Assembly: GCF_027319265.1 (NCBI RefSeq)
Contig: NZ_DAHVNP010000076.1
Location: forward strand, 62,001-126,000
Reading direction: 5' to 3'
From: Ferrimicrobium sp.
Lineage (GTDB): Bacteria > Actinomycetota > Acidimicrobiia > Acidimicrobiales > Acidimicrobiaceae
Length of the DNA stretch: 64,000 nt
In this document: one piece after another, positions 35,929 through 45,906 of the stretch
How positions within the stretch are numbered: the first letter of the stretch is position 1
Layout: every line of letters starts with the position of its first letter
Program-made: the position numbers and the translations under genes
Notes under the pieces: generated by a model
The model's input: only the letters and a program-made list of their open reading frames with translations
The model's database searches: none
Told to the model about the DNA's origin: nothing

Positions 35929-37380
35929 GTGACCATTGAAAGTAGAAGACGCATCACTGTGGCTCAAGGGGACGGGATCGGCCCAGAGATCATGGAGGCG
36001 ACCCTGCGGATTCTCGCCGAGGCGGGGGCGGATCTCGAGATCGAACGGATCAAGGTTGGAGCACAGGTCTTTGACCAAGGGATTACGTCTGGGATCGAAC
36101 CAAAGGCATGGGATTCGCTGCGGCGCACCAAGGTTCTCCTAAAGGCGCCGATCACGACTCCACAAGGTGGTGGATTCAAAAGCGTCAACGTCACCATTCG
36201 CAAAACTTTTGGCCTCTACGCCAACATTCGACCCTGCATCTCCTACTCTCCTTTTATACCCACCCAACATCCGGGAATGGATCTCGTCATCGTCCGTGAA
36301 AATGAAGAGGACCTCTATGGCGGCATCGAGCATCGTCAGACCCAAGATGTGTTTCAAACCCTCAAACTCATCACTCGACCCGGCAGCGAACGCATTATTC
36401 GCTATGCCTTCGAATACGCGCGCCGTTACCATCGCCACAAGGTGACAAGCTTCACCAAAGACAACATCATGAAGCTCTCTGACGGCACCTTCCACAAGAT
36501 CTTCGACGAGGTGGCGGCCGAGTATCCGGAGATAGAGGCCGAGCACTGGATCATCGATATTGGCACGGCGAAACTTGCCACCGCACCCGAGCAGTTCGAT
36601 GTCCTCGTCCTGCCAAACCTCTACGGCGACATTTTATCTGACGTAGCCGCCGAGATCACCGGCTCCGTCGGGCTGGCCGGTAGCGCCAATATCGGCGATG
36701 AGATCGCCATGTTCGAGGCTATTCATGGCTCGGCACCCCCACTAGCTGGCCAAAACATCGCCAACCCCTCTGGTCTTCTAATGGGCGCCGTGCTGATGCT
36801 GGTACATCTGGGGCTCGGGTCAATCGCGACTCGGGTCCATAACGCATGGCTCTGCACGATCGAAGACGGCATTCACACCCCTGACATCTATACCGATGGG
36901 GTATCGGCAAAGAAGGTGGGCACCGATGCCTTCGCAGATGCCGTCATCGAGCGACTGGGCCAGACGCCGGAGCGACTCCCCGCCGCTCACTACCCAGCAT
37001 CAGAGGAGCCGATCATCGTCAAGCTCAAGGAACGTCCAATAGAGATCAAGACGCTTGAGGGAATCGATATTTTTCTGGAGTATCGGGGTGACGTGAACCA
37101 GCTTGGACAGCAGATCGAAGCGCACCTCAACCCGAACCTCACGTTGGTCATGATCAGCAATCGTGGACAAAAAGTCTATCCAAATGGAGCTGCTGAGACG
37201 TTTTGCGTCGATCACTGGCGCTGTCGGTTCCAGGCTCGTGTGCCTGGAGCTACCATCACGACAGCGGATCTGATCGACCAGCTGAATCGACTCGACACAG
37301 CAGGGCTCCCGTTCATCAAGACGGAGGGGCTCTACGCCTTTAACGGCGTACCAGGGTATTCCCTGAGCCAAGGGCAATAG
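35929..37380 (+). CDS. icd: Isocitrate dehydrogenase (NADP-type, long form)
   Basis: A 483-residue decarboxylating dehydrogenase. The opening TVAQGDGIGPEIMEATLRIL, SVNVTIRKTFGLYANIRPC (substrate Ser/Arg), VIVRENEEDLYGGIEH, FTKDNIMKLSDGTFHKIF, PNLYGDILSDVAAEITGSVG and EAIHGSAPPLAGQNIANPSG follow the usual order. The extra C-terminal domain of about 140 residues (GIDIFLEYRGDVNQLG onward) matches the longer Thermus and Rickettsia-like subfamily. The GTG start has GAGGAG 6 nt upstream. It makes 2-oxoglutarate, feeding the glutamate dehydrogenase encoded next on the same strand. Confidence 0.93.
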   Translation: MTIESRRRITVAQGDGIGPEIMEATLRILAEAGADLEIERIKVGAQVFDQGITSGIEPKAWDSLRRTKVLLKAPITTPQGGGFKSVNVTIRKTFGLYANIRPCISYSPFIPTQHPGMDLVIVRENEEDLYGGIEHRQTQDVFQTLKLITRPGSERIIRYAFEYARRYHRHKVTSFTKDNIMKLSDGTFHKIFDEVAAEYPEIEAEHWIIDIGTAKLATAPEQFDVLVLPNLYGDILSDVAAEITGSVGLAGSANIGDEIAMFEAIHGSAPPLAGQNIANPSGLLMGAVLMLVHLGLGSIATRVHNAWLCTIEDGIHTPDIYTDGVSAKKVGTDAFADAVIERLGQTPERLPAAHYPASEEPIIVKLKERPIEIKTLEGIDIFLEYRGDVNQLGQQIEAHLNPNLTLVMISNRGQKVYPNGAAETFCVDHWRCRFQARVPGATITTADLIDQLNRLDTAGLPFIKTEGLYAFNGVPGYSLSQGQ

Positions 37381-37422
37381 ACACACAGGGTGTCGGCTAG
37401 GAGGTCAGTGCTAGCGCACCCA

Positions 37423-38109
37423 TTAGATCGAAGCCAAGAGCACCGCCAGGAGCCCCGTCAAGAAGATCCCATCAAAGGTCCCCGCGCCGCCTATGGAGAC
37501 GATGGATGCGCCAAGCGTCCTCGTCTTGCTGAGATTCGAGAGGTCAGCGCCGATAAGAACACCCATCACACCGATGATGTAGGCCAGTGCGGCGAGGTAG
37601 TGAATCGTTAGCAACGAGGCCAGGATGACCGCCATTAGGGCTGGCAGGAGGATCGGGACCGCGATACCTACGCCACGGATAGGACGAGCAACGAATCGGA
37701 CCACGACTGCTGCAATAACGACCCCGATGAGCGCCAGCAGCTCGAGATGGTCGTGCACGGCTAAGTAGATCGAAAGGACCGTTGGGATAACCGCGCCACC
37801 TACATTGACCGCAATCGAGGTCTCGCTTGGGCGGGGCGGAGTCGGGATGACATAGCGGATACCGAGGAAACTGATCGAACGCTCCACCGGTTCCTCGATC
37901 GGGTTTTGAAGTCTCGCCACCGGAATATTGATAAAACTCCCGAGAATCGTCGCGACAAGAATGAGCAGCAGCCAACCGGGCGCGATGCCAATCCGCTGAT
38001 ACGCAAATCTGAGAAGATCGAGACCAAGGAGTGCGACTAGCACAACGAAGAGCAGAGCGAGGGCAAGATAGAACGGCCACGCCAAGGCCCAGTAGACGGA
38101 TCGACGCAT
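37423..38109 (-). CDS. DUF1614 family membrane protein
   Basis: A 228-residue protein with about seven hydrophobic segments. The recognisable DUF1614 sequences are ETSIAVNVGGAVIPTVLSIY in the middle and SIGGAGTFDGIFLTGLLAVL at the C-terminus. The family has no established function; the Gly/Ala-rich paired motifs resemble small transporters. An ATG beginning MRRSVYWALAWPF is likely, with a basic N-terminus. It is convergent with icd (42 bp between stops) and its start is 209 bp from the divergent glutamate dehydrogenase gene. Confidence 0.85.
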   Translation of the reverse strand: MRRSVYWALAWPFYLALALLFVVLVALLGLDLLRFAYQRIGIAPGWLLLILVATILGSFINIPVARLQNPIEEPVERSISFLGIRYVIPTPPRPSETSIAVNVGGAVIPTVLSIYLAVHDHLELLALIGVVIAAVVVRFVARPIRGVGIAVPILLPALMAVILASLLTIHYLAALAYIIGVMGVLIGADLSNLSKTRTLGASIVSIGGAGTFDGIFLTGLLAVLLASI

Positions 38110-38318
38110 AACTTACAGTCCTTCCTCCCCCCCAACCTAACACCGTTAGCGCGCACACGCCCAGCATCGGCATCAAGTCTTCGAGATTTTGTGCCGAAAC
38201 ACTACGGCAGACAGGCCCACCACAACCTCAAAGAACAAGTCCAGAACTCTTGAACGTGACGATCTCAGTCTAGAACGCGCTAAATTAGAGGGAGATCTAC
38301 TCGACAAAGGAGTCGAAG

Positions 38319-41300
38319 TTGACACTTACAACGAAGAAGCTTGGAAAAAATCCGGTCTTTAGCGGATTGAAGGAACGTCTACGAGAACTCGAATCTCAAT
38401 TGGGTTCGCCTGAGAAACGCAAAGCTTTTCTCGGATTCGCTCGCTCGTTCACCGCACACATCGATCCCGAGGAAGAGACGGCCTTTTCTACCGATTTTGT
38501 CATCGCGGCCCTCACGGCCCAGCTCCATACCTTGGACACCGTTACGGCCGAGGATATGTGTGTGATGGAGATTGTCCGTGGGTCAGATGTCCTGCGCATA
38601 CGCTGTCGACCTGAGGGAGTCTCTGAGCTCGAATCCGTCTTTTCGACGATGCGCGCCCCAGGCACCATGATCTCCATCGTCAGTAACGACATGGAGTTCC
38701 TTGTCGACACCTTCCTTCAGACCATCCGTGAGAAATCCGATCGGCTCACCACGATTCACCCCATCCTCGAGCGCGCCGATCTCGCCCGTTGTGGGTGCAA
38801 CGTTGCCTCAGCACAGTCAACCGAGCTCGTCTCGTTTTTCGCCGCCCAGATCCCGATGACGGTGACCAAGGTTGAGGCCGAGCAACTTTTGCGCACGCTG
38901 GCCAAACGCTATCAACAACTCCACCACTTCAACAGAGACCGGGATCGTATGCTCTCTGATCTCCTTCACCTCATCGAGGAGCAGGAGTTTCCTATCAACG
39001 GCAAGACTGAGATTCCCATCAGCAGCTCTGCCTTTTCTCACTTTTTACCATTTGCCGAGATTCGACGTCCAAAGAAAGGGCAACGGCTTGACCTCGGCAT
39101 TACCCGTGAGGACGTCGCCATCGATCGCCACTGGCCACGTAATATCGGCACGAACTATCACATCCAGGTGCTTCCGGCACGATCCGAGATTCTCGACTTT
39201 TCGCAGCTCCGCGCCGTCTCCTTCAAGGCGCCTGAAGGAGAGGTTGATTTTGTCGGGATTTTCCGCCCCCAACGAACTGGGTCTATTGGGCTCGCCGTCC
39301 CAGAGGTCGCTGACCGTCTCGAAACCGCCCGCAAGCGACTGAATCTCCTCCCCACAAGTCACTCCTACCGTGTCCTGCAGGACTTTGTCACCTCGCTCAA
39401 CATCGACACGGTGCTGGCGTTACCGATGAACGACTTTCTTGAACTCGCGCGAGCGGGCCTCTTGGTCGAAGAGGTCTCACGCACCCAGGTCTTCTTGAGC
39501 CAAACACCGACAGGTCCGCGTCGCCTGCTCGTCTTGGTTCCAGGTGACAGAGTCGAGTTTGGCATTGAGGATCGCATCGACGACACGCTCGCGAACTTCT
39601 GTGACGGCGTCCCGAAGCAAATCGGCCGGTTCTTCTCCGAACGCCGCCTCGTCTTAGAGTACATCCTTCTTGGCTCAATGACTCCTGAGGGGCTCGACAA
39701 GCTCGCCGAAGAGCTTGACCGAATCACGACCCCGTGGAGGACAAGAATCCGCACGAAACTTCGCCAGGAGGTTGACCAAGACGTATTGCCGCGCGTACTC
39801 GGTGCCTTAGACCTGGTCGCTGAATCCGTCGAGGAGAGCTATCAACAGGAAGAAAACGACGATTTCATCATCTCCGACCTCACCGCCATCGCTGAACTCT
39901 TAGAGTCCGATCGCCGACTGTCGACGCGGCTCCTCGTCGATGTCAATGGAGAGCTACGACTCCACTTAATTCTGATAGGGAGTCGACTCTCGCTGTCGCA
40001 GATATTACCGGTCATCGAGAATTTCGGGCTGAAGGTCTCGGATGAACAGCCATACCGAGGCCGGACCGGGAACCGAGAGCTCTGGATCATCGATCTAGGT
40101 CTTGTCGTCGAAAGCGATGAGGCACTGCAACGTCTTGGCCATGGACGGGTCCGCGAACGGGTAGAGCAGTCGCTGGCTGCTATTTGGCGCGGCGATGAAG
40201 AAAACGATCAGCTCAATCAGCTTGCCATTACCGCTGAACTCAAACCAGATGAGATCGCGGTCACAAGGGCGCTAGCGAGCTACATGAGGCTCACCAACTT
40301 GGGATATTCCGAAACCTACTGCCAACAGGCTCTGGTAAATCAGCCGACGCTCGCGCGCACATTGGTGCGTCTGTTCTACACCCGCTTTGACCCCGAGATC
40401 TCCGAGCTTGACCGCGACGAGTCCAGTGAACGTTTGATCGCCTCACTGGAGGAAGAATTGAGCAATGTGAGTTCGCTCGATCAGGACAAAGTCTTGCGAG
40501 GCATGGAGGAACTCATTCGTGCGATGCTTCGCACCAACCTCTTCCAAGCAGAACGCAAAGCCGTAGCCTTCAAGATCGACCCCCGACACCTCAGCTTCCT
40601 TCCTGATCCAAAGCCACGCTACGAAATCTATCTACGGAACGAGACCACCGAGGCCGTGCACCTGCGTGGTGGACCGGTGGCACGAGGTGGTATCAGATTT
40701 TCTGACCGCATGGAGGACTTTAGGACCGAGATCTTAGGTCTCATGAAGGCGCAAACGGTGAAGAACGCGGTCATCGTGCCAGTCGGGTCCAAGGGTGGCT
40801 TTATCGTGAAAGACCTCGATCCGAAGAGTCGTAATGCCGCCAAGATCGAGCGTTCGTATCGCATCTTCATGGAGACGTTGCTCTCGCTGACCGACAACCT
40901 TGTGGCCGGCAAAATCGTTCCTCCCCAGGACACGGTATGCCACGATGGGCCTGACCACTATCTCGTCGTCGCCGCCGATAAGGGAACGGCGACCTTCTCC
41001 GATATCGCGAACGAAATCGCCGTAGCTCATGGCTACTGGCTCGGAGATGCCTTTGCCTCGGGTGGTTCTCATGGCTTTGACCACAAAGAAATGGGCATCA
41101 CCGCCAAGGGCGCCTGGGTCTCGGTAGAGCATCTCTTCGACGCCGTCGGCATCGACATCGCACGGACTCCGATTCGAGTCGTAGGGGTTGGCGATCTCTC
41201 TGGTGATGTCTTTGGCAACGGGACACTACGTTCCCACCAGCTCAAGCTCATCGCAGCATTCGATCACCGCCATATCTTCCTCGACCCCGATCCAGAGCCA

Positions 41301-42986
41301 GAGGTCTCGTGGCAGGCACGCTCCGCCATCTTTTCACAGGGGGCTGGCACCACGTGGGAGGACTACCCTGAATCCGCCATCTCCACCGGCGGCGGTGTCT
41401 ATCCGCGCAACGTCAAAGGTATCAAAATATCAGCCCAGGCCGCAGAGGCCTTTGGAATACCAGTAGCCACCTACGAGCCCAATCAGCTCATCAGGCATAT
41501 CCTCCAAGCGCCGGTCGATCTCCTCTTCAACGGAGGCATCGGCACCTATGTCAAAGCCACATCGGAGGCCAATGTAGAGGTCGCCGACAAGGCAAATGAT
41601 GCAGTCCGTGTCAACGGCAATGAGGTCCGTGCTCGAGTCATCGGTGAAGGCGGCAACCTCGGGATGACCCAACTCGGTCGCATCGAATACTGTCTGAGCG
41701 GCGGTCGGTGTAACACCGACTCCATCGACAACTCCGCTGGCGTCGATACCTCCGACCACGAGGTGAACATCAAGATCGCATTGGATGCGCTCGTGCATGA
41801 GGGTGCGCTCACCGTCGACCAGCGCAACGAGATACTAACCCAATGTGTCTCTGAAGTTGAGACGCAGGTGCTTGCCGATAACGTCTACCAGAACTGGGCA
41901 CTCTCAGCCGCTGAGGCGCGCTACGACCATTCCTGGGGCGAGATCACCCGACTACTTGGTCATCTTGTGCAGTCCGCGGGCCTTGCTCCAGCGGTTGAAC
42001 ACCTACCCGATCCTTCGGTCATCGCGGCCAATCCACCGACGAGGAAGTTGACAAGGGCCGAGTTGTCCATCATCATCTCGTATGTAAAGTTGGACCTCAA
42101 CCAACAACTCATGGAGAGTTCCCTGTTAGACCATCCGTTAACCGATGGCCTCTATGAGGAGTACTTCCCATTGCCGGTTCGACAGCGCATCAAACAGCTC
42201 TCGCTTCGGCACCCACTGCGGCGCGAGCTGATCGCTACCACGATCGCCAACGTCATCGTCAACCATGTCGGAGTCTTTGGTGTCCAAGCCATCGCTGCGG
42301 CCGCAAACATCTCGATCGTGAAGGCCGCCGAATACGTCTACTTGGCACTCCTGCTCACGGATGCTCGTACGACCGTGCGTCGGCTCTTGTGGTCCACTGG
42401 AACCTCTTTTGACGCACGGATGTCGGCCTATCTCGGGTTCCAGGATCTGGTTTGCACCTCTGCCCTCGAACTGCGGCTCGTCGTCGGTGAGCCAGAAGGT
42501 CTCTTCGACGCCGATAATCTCAGTTCACTGGTCGCCGATGTCAAGACGGTGGCACACCAATTAAGCCTACGCGATGACCTGCCTACGAGTTGGCAAGAGC
42601 GACGAGCTTGGATGTCCGAGTCGGAGCTCGATACCCAAGCAACCGACCTCCTTGTTCCCGGACGAGCGCTGGCGCTCTACCTCTCGCTGCTCGTCGATCA
42701 GGAACACACGGTGGACGACCTTGAGAGCTTCGCAGATCGGCTTTACCGTCTGGAGCTCGACAGTGGGATCATCAACACCCGCGAATTACTCTCCAATGTT
42801 GCTACCTCTGACCTCGCTTCGGTACTCGCACAGCAGCAGGTACAGGATCGCTTGAACAACCTCTCGCGCAGTATCTTTCTGGGGCAACCGCTCGATGCAA
42901 CCATTACGGAGGCGGTGGCGCACGTCGCTGACAACCTTGAGCGAGGGGAGATGCTTCAGGCCCTCCTGGAAAGTCTGAAGTTTTAA
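38319..42986 (+). CDS. gdhB: NAD-specific glutamate dehydrogenase (large GDH2 type)
   Basis: A 1555-residue enzyme of the giant NAD-GDH class (Streptomyces and Pseudomonas type) that deaminates glutamate to 2-oxoglutarate for catabolism. Long N-terminal ACT-like regulatory regions (residues 1-700) precede the catalytic part. GGPVARGGIRFSDRMEDFRT, PVGSKGGFIVKDLDP (catalytic Lys), CHDGPDHYLVVAADKGTATF with the catalytic Asp, and GGIGTYVKATSEAN with RARVIGEGGNLGMTQLG are visible. TTG at 38319 is preceded by AAAGGAG and gives the full N-terminus. No introduced stop is seen. It is the largest gene in the window. Confidence 0.95.
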   Translation: MTLTTKKLGKNPVFSGLKERLRELESQLGSPEKRKAFLGFARSFTAHIDPEEETAFSTDFVIAALTAQLHTLDTVTAEDMCVMEIVRGSDVLRIRCRPEGVSELESVFSTMRAPGTMISIVSNDMEFLVDTFLQTIREKSDRLTTIHPILERADLARCGCNVASAQSTELVSFFAAQIPMTVTKVEAEQLLRTLAKRYQQLHHFNRDRDRMLSDLLHLIEEQEFPINGKTEIPISSSAFSHFLPFAEIRRPKKGQRLDLGITREDVAIDRHWPRNIGTNYHIQVLPARSEILDFSQLRAVSFKAPEGEVDFVGIFRPQRTGSIGLAVPEVADRLETARKRLNLLPTSHSYRVLQDFVTSLNIDTVLALPMNDFLELARAGLLVEEVSRTQVFLSQTPTGPRRLLVLVPGDRVEFGIEDRIDDTLANFCDGVPKQIGRFFSERRLVLEYILLGSMTPEGLDKLAEELDRITTPWRTRIRTKLRQEVDQDVLPRVLGALDLVAESVEESYQQEENDDFIISDLTAIAELLESDRRLSTRLLVDVNGELRLHLILIGSRLSLSQILPVIENFGLKVSDEQPYRGRTGNRELWIIDLGLVVESDEALQRLGHGRVRERVEQSLAAIWRGDEENDQLNQLAITAELKPDEIAVTRALASYMRLTNLGYSETYCQQALVNQPTLARTLVRLFYTRFDPEISELDRDESSERLIASLEEELSNVSSLDQDKVLRGMEELIRAMLRTNLFQAERKAVAFKIDPRHLSFLPDPKPRYEIYLRNETTEAVHLRGGPVARGGIRFSDRMEDFRTEILGLMKAQTVKNAVIVPVGSKGGFIVKDLDPKSRNAAKIERSYRIFMETLLSLTDNLVAGKIVPPQDTVCHDGPDHYLVVAADKGTATFSDIANEIAVAHGYWLGDAFASGGSHGFDHKEMGITAKGAWVSVEHLFDAVGIDIARTPIRVVGVGDLSGDVFGNGTLRSHQLKLIAAFDHRHIFLDPDPEPEVSWQARSAIFSQGAGTTWEDYPESAISTGGGVYPRNVKGIKISAQAAEAFGIPVATYEPNQLIRHILQAPVDLLFNGGIGTYVKATSEANVEVADKANDAVRVNGNEVRARVIGEGGNLGMTQLGRIEYCLSGGRCNTDSIDNSAGVDTSDHEVNIKIALDALVHEGALTVDQRNEILTQCVSEVETQVLADNVYQNWALSAAEARYDHSWGEITRLLGHLVQSAGLAPAVEHLPDPSVIAANPPTRKLTRAELSIIISYVKLDLNQQLMESSLLDHPLTDGLYEEYFPLPVRQRIKQLSLRHPLRRELIATTIANVIVNHVGVFGVQAIAAAANISIVKAAEYVYLALLLTDARTTVRRLLWSTGTSFDARMSAYLGFQDLVCTSALELRLVVGEPEGLFDADNLSSLVADVKTVAHQLSLRDDLPTSWQERRAWMSESELDTQATDLLVPGRALALYLSLLVDQEHTVDDLESFADRLYRLELDSGIINTRELLSNVATSDLASVLAQQQVQDRLNNLSRSIFLGQPLDATITEAVAHVADNLERGEMLQALLESLKF

Positions 42987-43069
42987 CAACCATAGTACTG
43001 TCATCGGGATCGTTGAGTGAACGGTGGCTACGCCGATGGTGCGAGCCTGCTCTTCGGAGTATCTGCGTC

Positions 43070-43747
43070 TCAGTCGGCCCCATCTCGGGGCACCGCAGCA
43101 AGACGTTCAGAACCTGACTGGCTGCCAAATCGATCGACATGCACGTAAGGCAACAGGGGACGTCGCGCCTGCCAATCCAGTCTTTCGAGGTCAGGCACCT
43201 GTTCAAAGTGCGTGACCGGACCAATACAGAGCCAAGCGATTGGCCGCACGCCAGCAGGGAGCCCAACAAGATCGGCGAGAAACTCCTCGCGATAGAAGGA
43301 GACCCACCCGACGCCAATCCTCTCCGCAGTTGCAGCAAGCCAAAGGTTCTCAATCGCTAGGCACACAGAGTAGAGTCCCGCATCAGCGATCGCATGGCGC
43401 CCAAGGACGTGAGGAGAGCCACGCTCTGGATCGTAGGTTACCACGATACCGAGGCTGGCATCGAGGATCCCTTCGATCTTGATTCCACGGAAACGCGCTT
43501 GCGAATCGCCGTCAAGACTCGCCGCGAAAATAGCCCGTTCATTCTCAACATGAGCATGGAAGGCCTGGCGAGTCTCGTCCGCCTCGACCAAGACAAAATC
43601 CCAGGGTTGTGACATCCCAACGCTCGGTGCGCTATGCGCTGCCGTCAAGATCCGCCCGAGCACCTTGGGATCCATCGCCTCCCCATTGAACTGCCCCCGG
43701 ACGTCCCGACGCCCGAAGACTACCTCGTAGAAGCTGTCCTTGTCCAT
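43070..43747 (-). CDS. bluB: 5,6-Dimethylbenzimidazole synthase BluB
   Basis: A 225-residue flavin enzyme of the nitroreductase fold that fragments FMNH2 to dimethylbenzimidazole, the cobalamin lower ligand. The sequence RRDVRGQFNGEAMD, then LTAAHSAPSVGMSQPWDFVL is the BluB-specific opening, followed by FRGIKIEGILDASLGIVVTY and GVGWVSFYREEFLADLVGLP. Ordinary nitroreductases lack the RRDVRGxF and AHSAPSVG context. It is convergent with the glutamate dehydrogenase gene and divergent from the ABC transporter gene. CobT at 15086 is the next enzyme in lower-ligand activation. Confidence 0.93.
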   Translation of the reverse strand: MDKDSFYEVVFGRRDVRGQFNGEAMDPKVLGRILTAAHSAPSVGMSQPWDFVLVEADETRQAFHAHVENERAIFAASLDGDSQARFRGIKIEGILDASLGIVVTYDPERGSPHVLGRHAIADAGLYSVCLAIENLWLAATAERIGVGWVSFYREEFLADLVGLPAGVRPIAWLCIGPVTHFEQVPDLERLDWQARRPLLPYVHVDRFGSQSGSERLAAVPRDGAD

Positions 43748-43821
43748 GAATATCCCTTCTTTTCACAAACCTCGCCCAAGGCTACTAGCCTTTTTGGTGT
43801 GCAGACAATCAGACGACGCCG

Positions 43822-45708
43822 GTGAATACGATGCGCGGCCTTCGGAACAGGACTTCAAATCCTGTATCAGCGAAGGATATCGATAGCAGGACACTCGGTC
43901 GTGCGTGGCAGGTGACTAAGGAGTTTCGCTTTGGCATCGTCGCCTACCTTGTGGCGATTCTGCTCGGCGCACTCTTTGGTTCCCTCACCCCTCTGCTCTT
44001 TAAAGACCTCATCAACAATGCCATCCCCCGAGGTTCACTGCACCTGTTGATCATCTACACGGTCATCCTCGGCGCCCTAACGCTCGCCCAGACGGGAGTC
44101 GGAGTGCTGAGCCGCTACCTTCAGTCCGTGATCGGAGAGGGGATTATTTACCGGTTGAGAATCCGTCTCTTTGAGCACATGCAAACTCTCTCCCTCAGCT
44201 TCTTCACCCATTCGCAGACCGGCTCGATCATCTCGCGGGTGAACAACGATGTCGTAGCCTCACAGCAGGTTGTTGGCACACTCGGTTCGCTGGTCTCGGA
44301 CGTCGCCACCCTCGTGTTTACGCTCTTTTTCATGTTCGAACTCTCACCAGAGGTGACCGCTCTCGCATTGCTGATCGTACCCGTACTGATCCTCCTCGAT
44401 CGCCTACTCGGCAAGCGTCTCACCCAGTATGCACGGGTTCAGATGCAGGCGAATGCGGAGATGACCGCCTTCGAACAGGAACGTTTCAACGTCTCTGGAT
44501 CGTTACTGGTCTCATTATTCGGCAATCGGAACCGGGAATCGCAGCAATTTCGGACCCAGGCAGCCGATGTCCGAGAGGCTGGCATCCGTTTTGCACTTTT
44601 TGGACGGCTGTACTATAGCACCTTGGCACTCATGGGTGGCATCGGGACGATAGCGGTGTACGCCATCGGTGGAGACGAGGCGTTACACCATGCGCTCACG
44701 CTTGGTGCTCTGGTGGCCTTAGCACAGTACGTGACGAAGCTCTTCGCGCCCCTCACCGATCTCTCCTCGGCCCGTGTCAACCTTCTTCAGGCGCTTGTGA
44801 GCTTTGACCGGGTCTACGAGGTGCTCGACCTCACGCCCGAGGTGCAGAACCCGACCCATCCCATCCATCTTGCCCATCCAAGGGGACGCATCGTCTTCGA
44901 CCATGTCAGTTTTCGCTACCCAAGCGCAACCCCGTTGGCGAGTCTTGCCAAGAACCCGACATTGACCAAGGCCGCCACTGAGGAGTATGCGCTGTCTGAC
45001 ATCACCATCACCCTGGCCGAAGGGACGATGACAGCGCTCGTGGGACACTCAGGCGCTGGCAAAACCACCGTGACGAACCTGATCACTCGACTCTATGACC
45101 CAATCGATGGGTCAATCACCCTCGACGGTGTTGATCTACGCCAGCTCGATCTGGAGGAGTTACGAGCACTCGTCGGTGTCGTCTCCCAGGACCCTTTTCT
45201 CTTCCATGACACCGTACGCTCTAACCTCTTGTATGCCAACATCCACGCGACCACCCAAGATCTCCTTCACGCGGTCGAAGCGAGCCAACTAGCCGAACTC
45301 ATCGACCGTCTTCCCCAAGGGCTCGACACGCTGGTAGGCGAACGGGGTTATCGGCTCTCAGGTGGCGAGAAGCAACGCCTGTCGATCGCCCGAGTCCTGT
45401 TGAAGGACCCGAGAGTCGTCGTCCTCGATGAAGCCACCTCGAGCCTGGACTCCACCAACGAGGCGCTCATCCAGGGGGCAATTCAACGTACCCTGCGAGG
45501 CAGGACGTCGCTCGTCATCGCCCACCGACTCTCCACGGTTTTGGACGCCGATACGATCGTGGTCCTCGATCACGGCCGGGTCGCTGAGGTCGGTTCGCAC
45601 CAGGACTTACTGAGTCAGCAAGGACTCTACGCAAGTGTCTTCGAGCGGCAGTTTCGATCCCCAGCGGCTACCGACCTACCGATGCCTACTCCTGAAAGGA
45701 TCGACTAG
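43822..45708 (+). CDS. ABC transporter, fused permease/ATPase (exporter type)
   Basis: A 628-residue half-transporter with six membrane helices (residues about 30-330) followed by a nucleotide-binding domain. Walker A is GHSGAGKTT, the ABC signature LSGGEKQRLSIARVLL, Walker B VVVLDEATSSLDS, and the switch His is in IAHRLSTV. The Q-loop is in GVVSQDPFLFHDTV. It probably forms a homodimeric exporter of lipid, peptide or drug. The start is uncertain: GTG at 43822 or ATG at 43831; no strong ribosome-binding site is seen. Substrate cannot be inferred from neighbours. Confidence 0.92.
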   Translation: MNTMRGLRNRTSNPVSAKDIDSRTLGRAWQVTKEFRFGIVAYLVAILLGALFGSLTPLLFKDLINNAIPRGSLHLLIIYTVILGALTLAQTGVGVLSRYLQSVIGEGIIYRLRIRLFEHMQTLSLSFFTHSQTGSIISRVNNDVVASQQVVGTLGSLVSDVATLVFTLFFMFELSPEVTALALLIVPVLILLDRLLGKRLTQYARVQMQANAEMTAFEQERFNVSGSLLVSLFGNRNRESQQFRTQAADVREAGIRFALFGRLYYSTLALMGGIGTIAVYAIGGDEALHHALTLGALVALAQYVTKLFAPLTDLSSARVNLLQALVSFDRVYEVLDLTPEVQNPTHPIHLAHPRGRIVFDHVSFRYPSATPLASLAKNPTLTKAATEEYALSDITITLAEGTMTALVGHSGAGKTTVTNLITRLYDPIDGSITLDGVDLRQLDLEELRALVGVVSQDPFLFHDTVRSNLLYANIHATTQDLLHAVEASQLAELIDRLPQGLDTLVGERGYRLSGGEKQRLSIARVLLKDPRVVVLDEATSSLDSTNEALIQGAIQRTLRGRTSLVIAHRLSTVLDADTIVVLDHGRVAEVGSHQDLLSQQGLYASVFERQFRSPAATDLPMPTPERID

Positions 45709-45906
45709 CGCCGTTGGGTGCCGCAGCGCCTGGCATCTCGACTCCTAACCGGAGCCCACCAACCTGGAAACGTCACAAATTTAACAAAACTGTCGACCTC
45801 TCCCTTCGAATGGTACTAGGTTTAGCACAATCGAAGTCCACAATGGCTTCGAGGGCTAACGACAAGGCCAGAGACAACAAAATGGGAAGTCAGGGGGACC
45901 TACTCA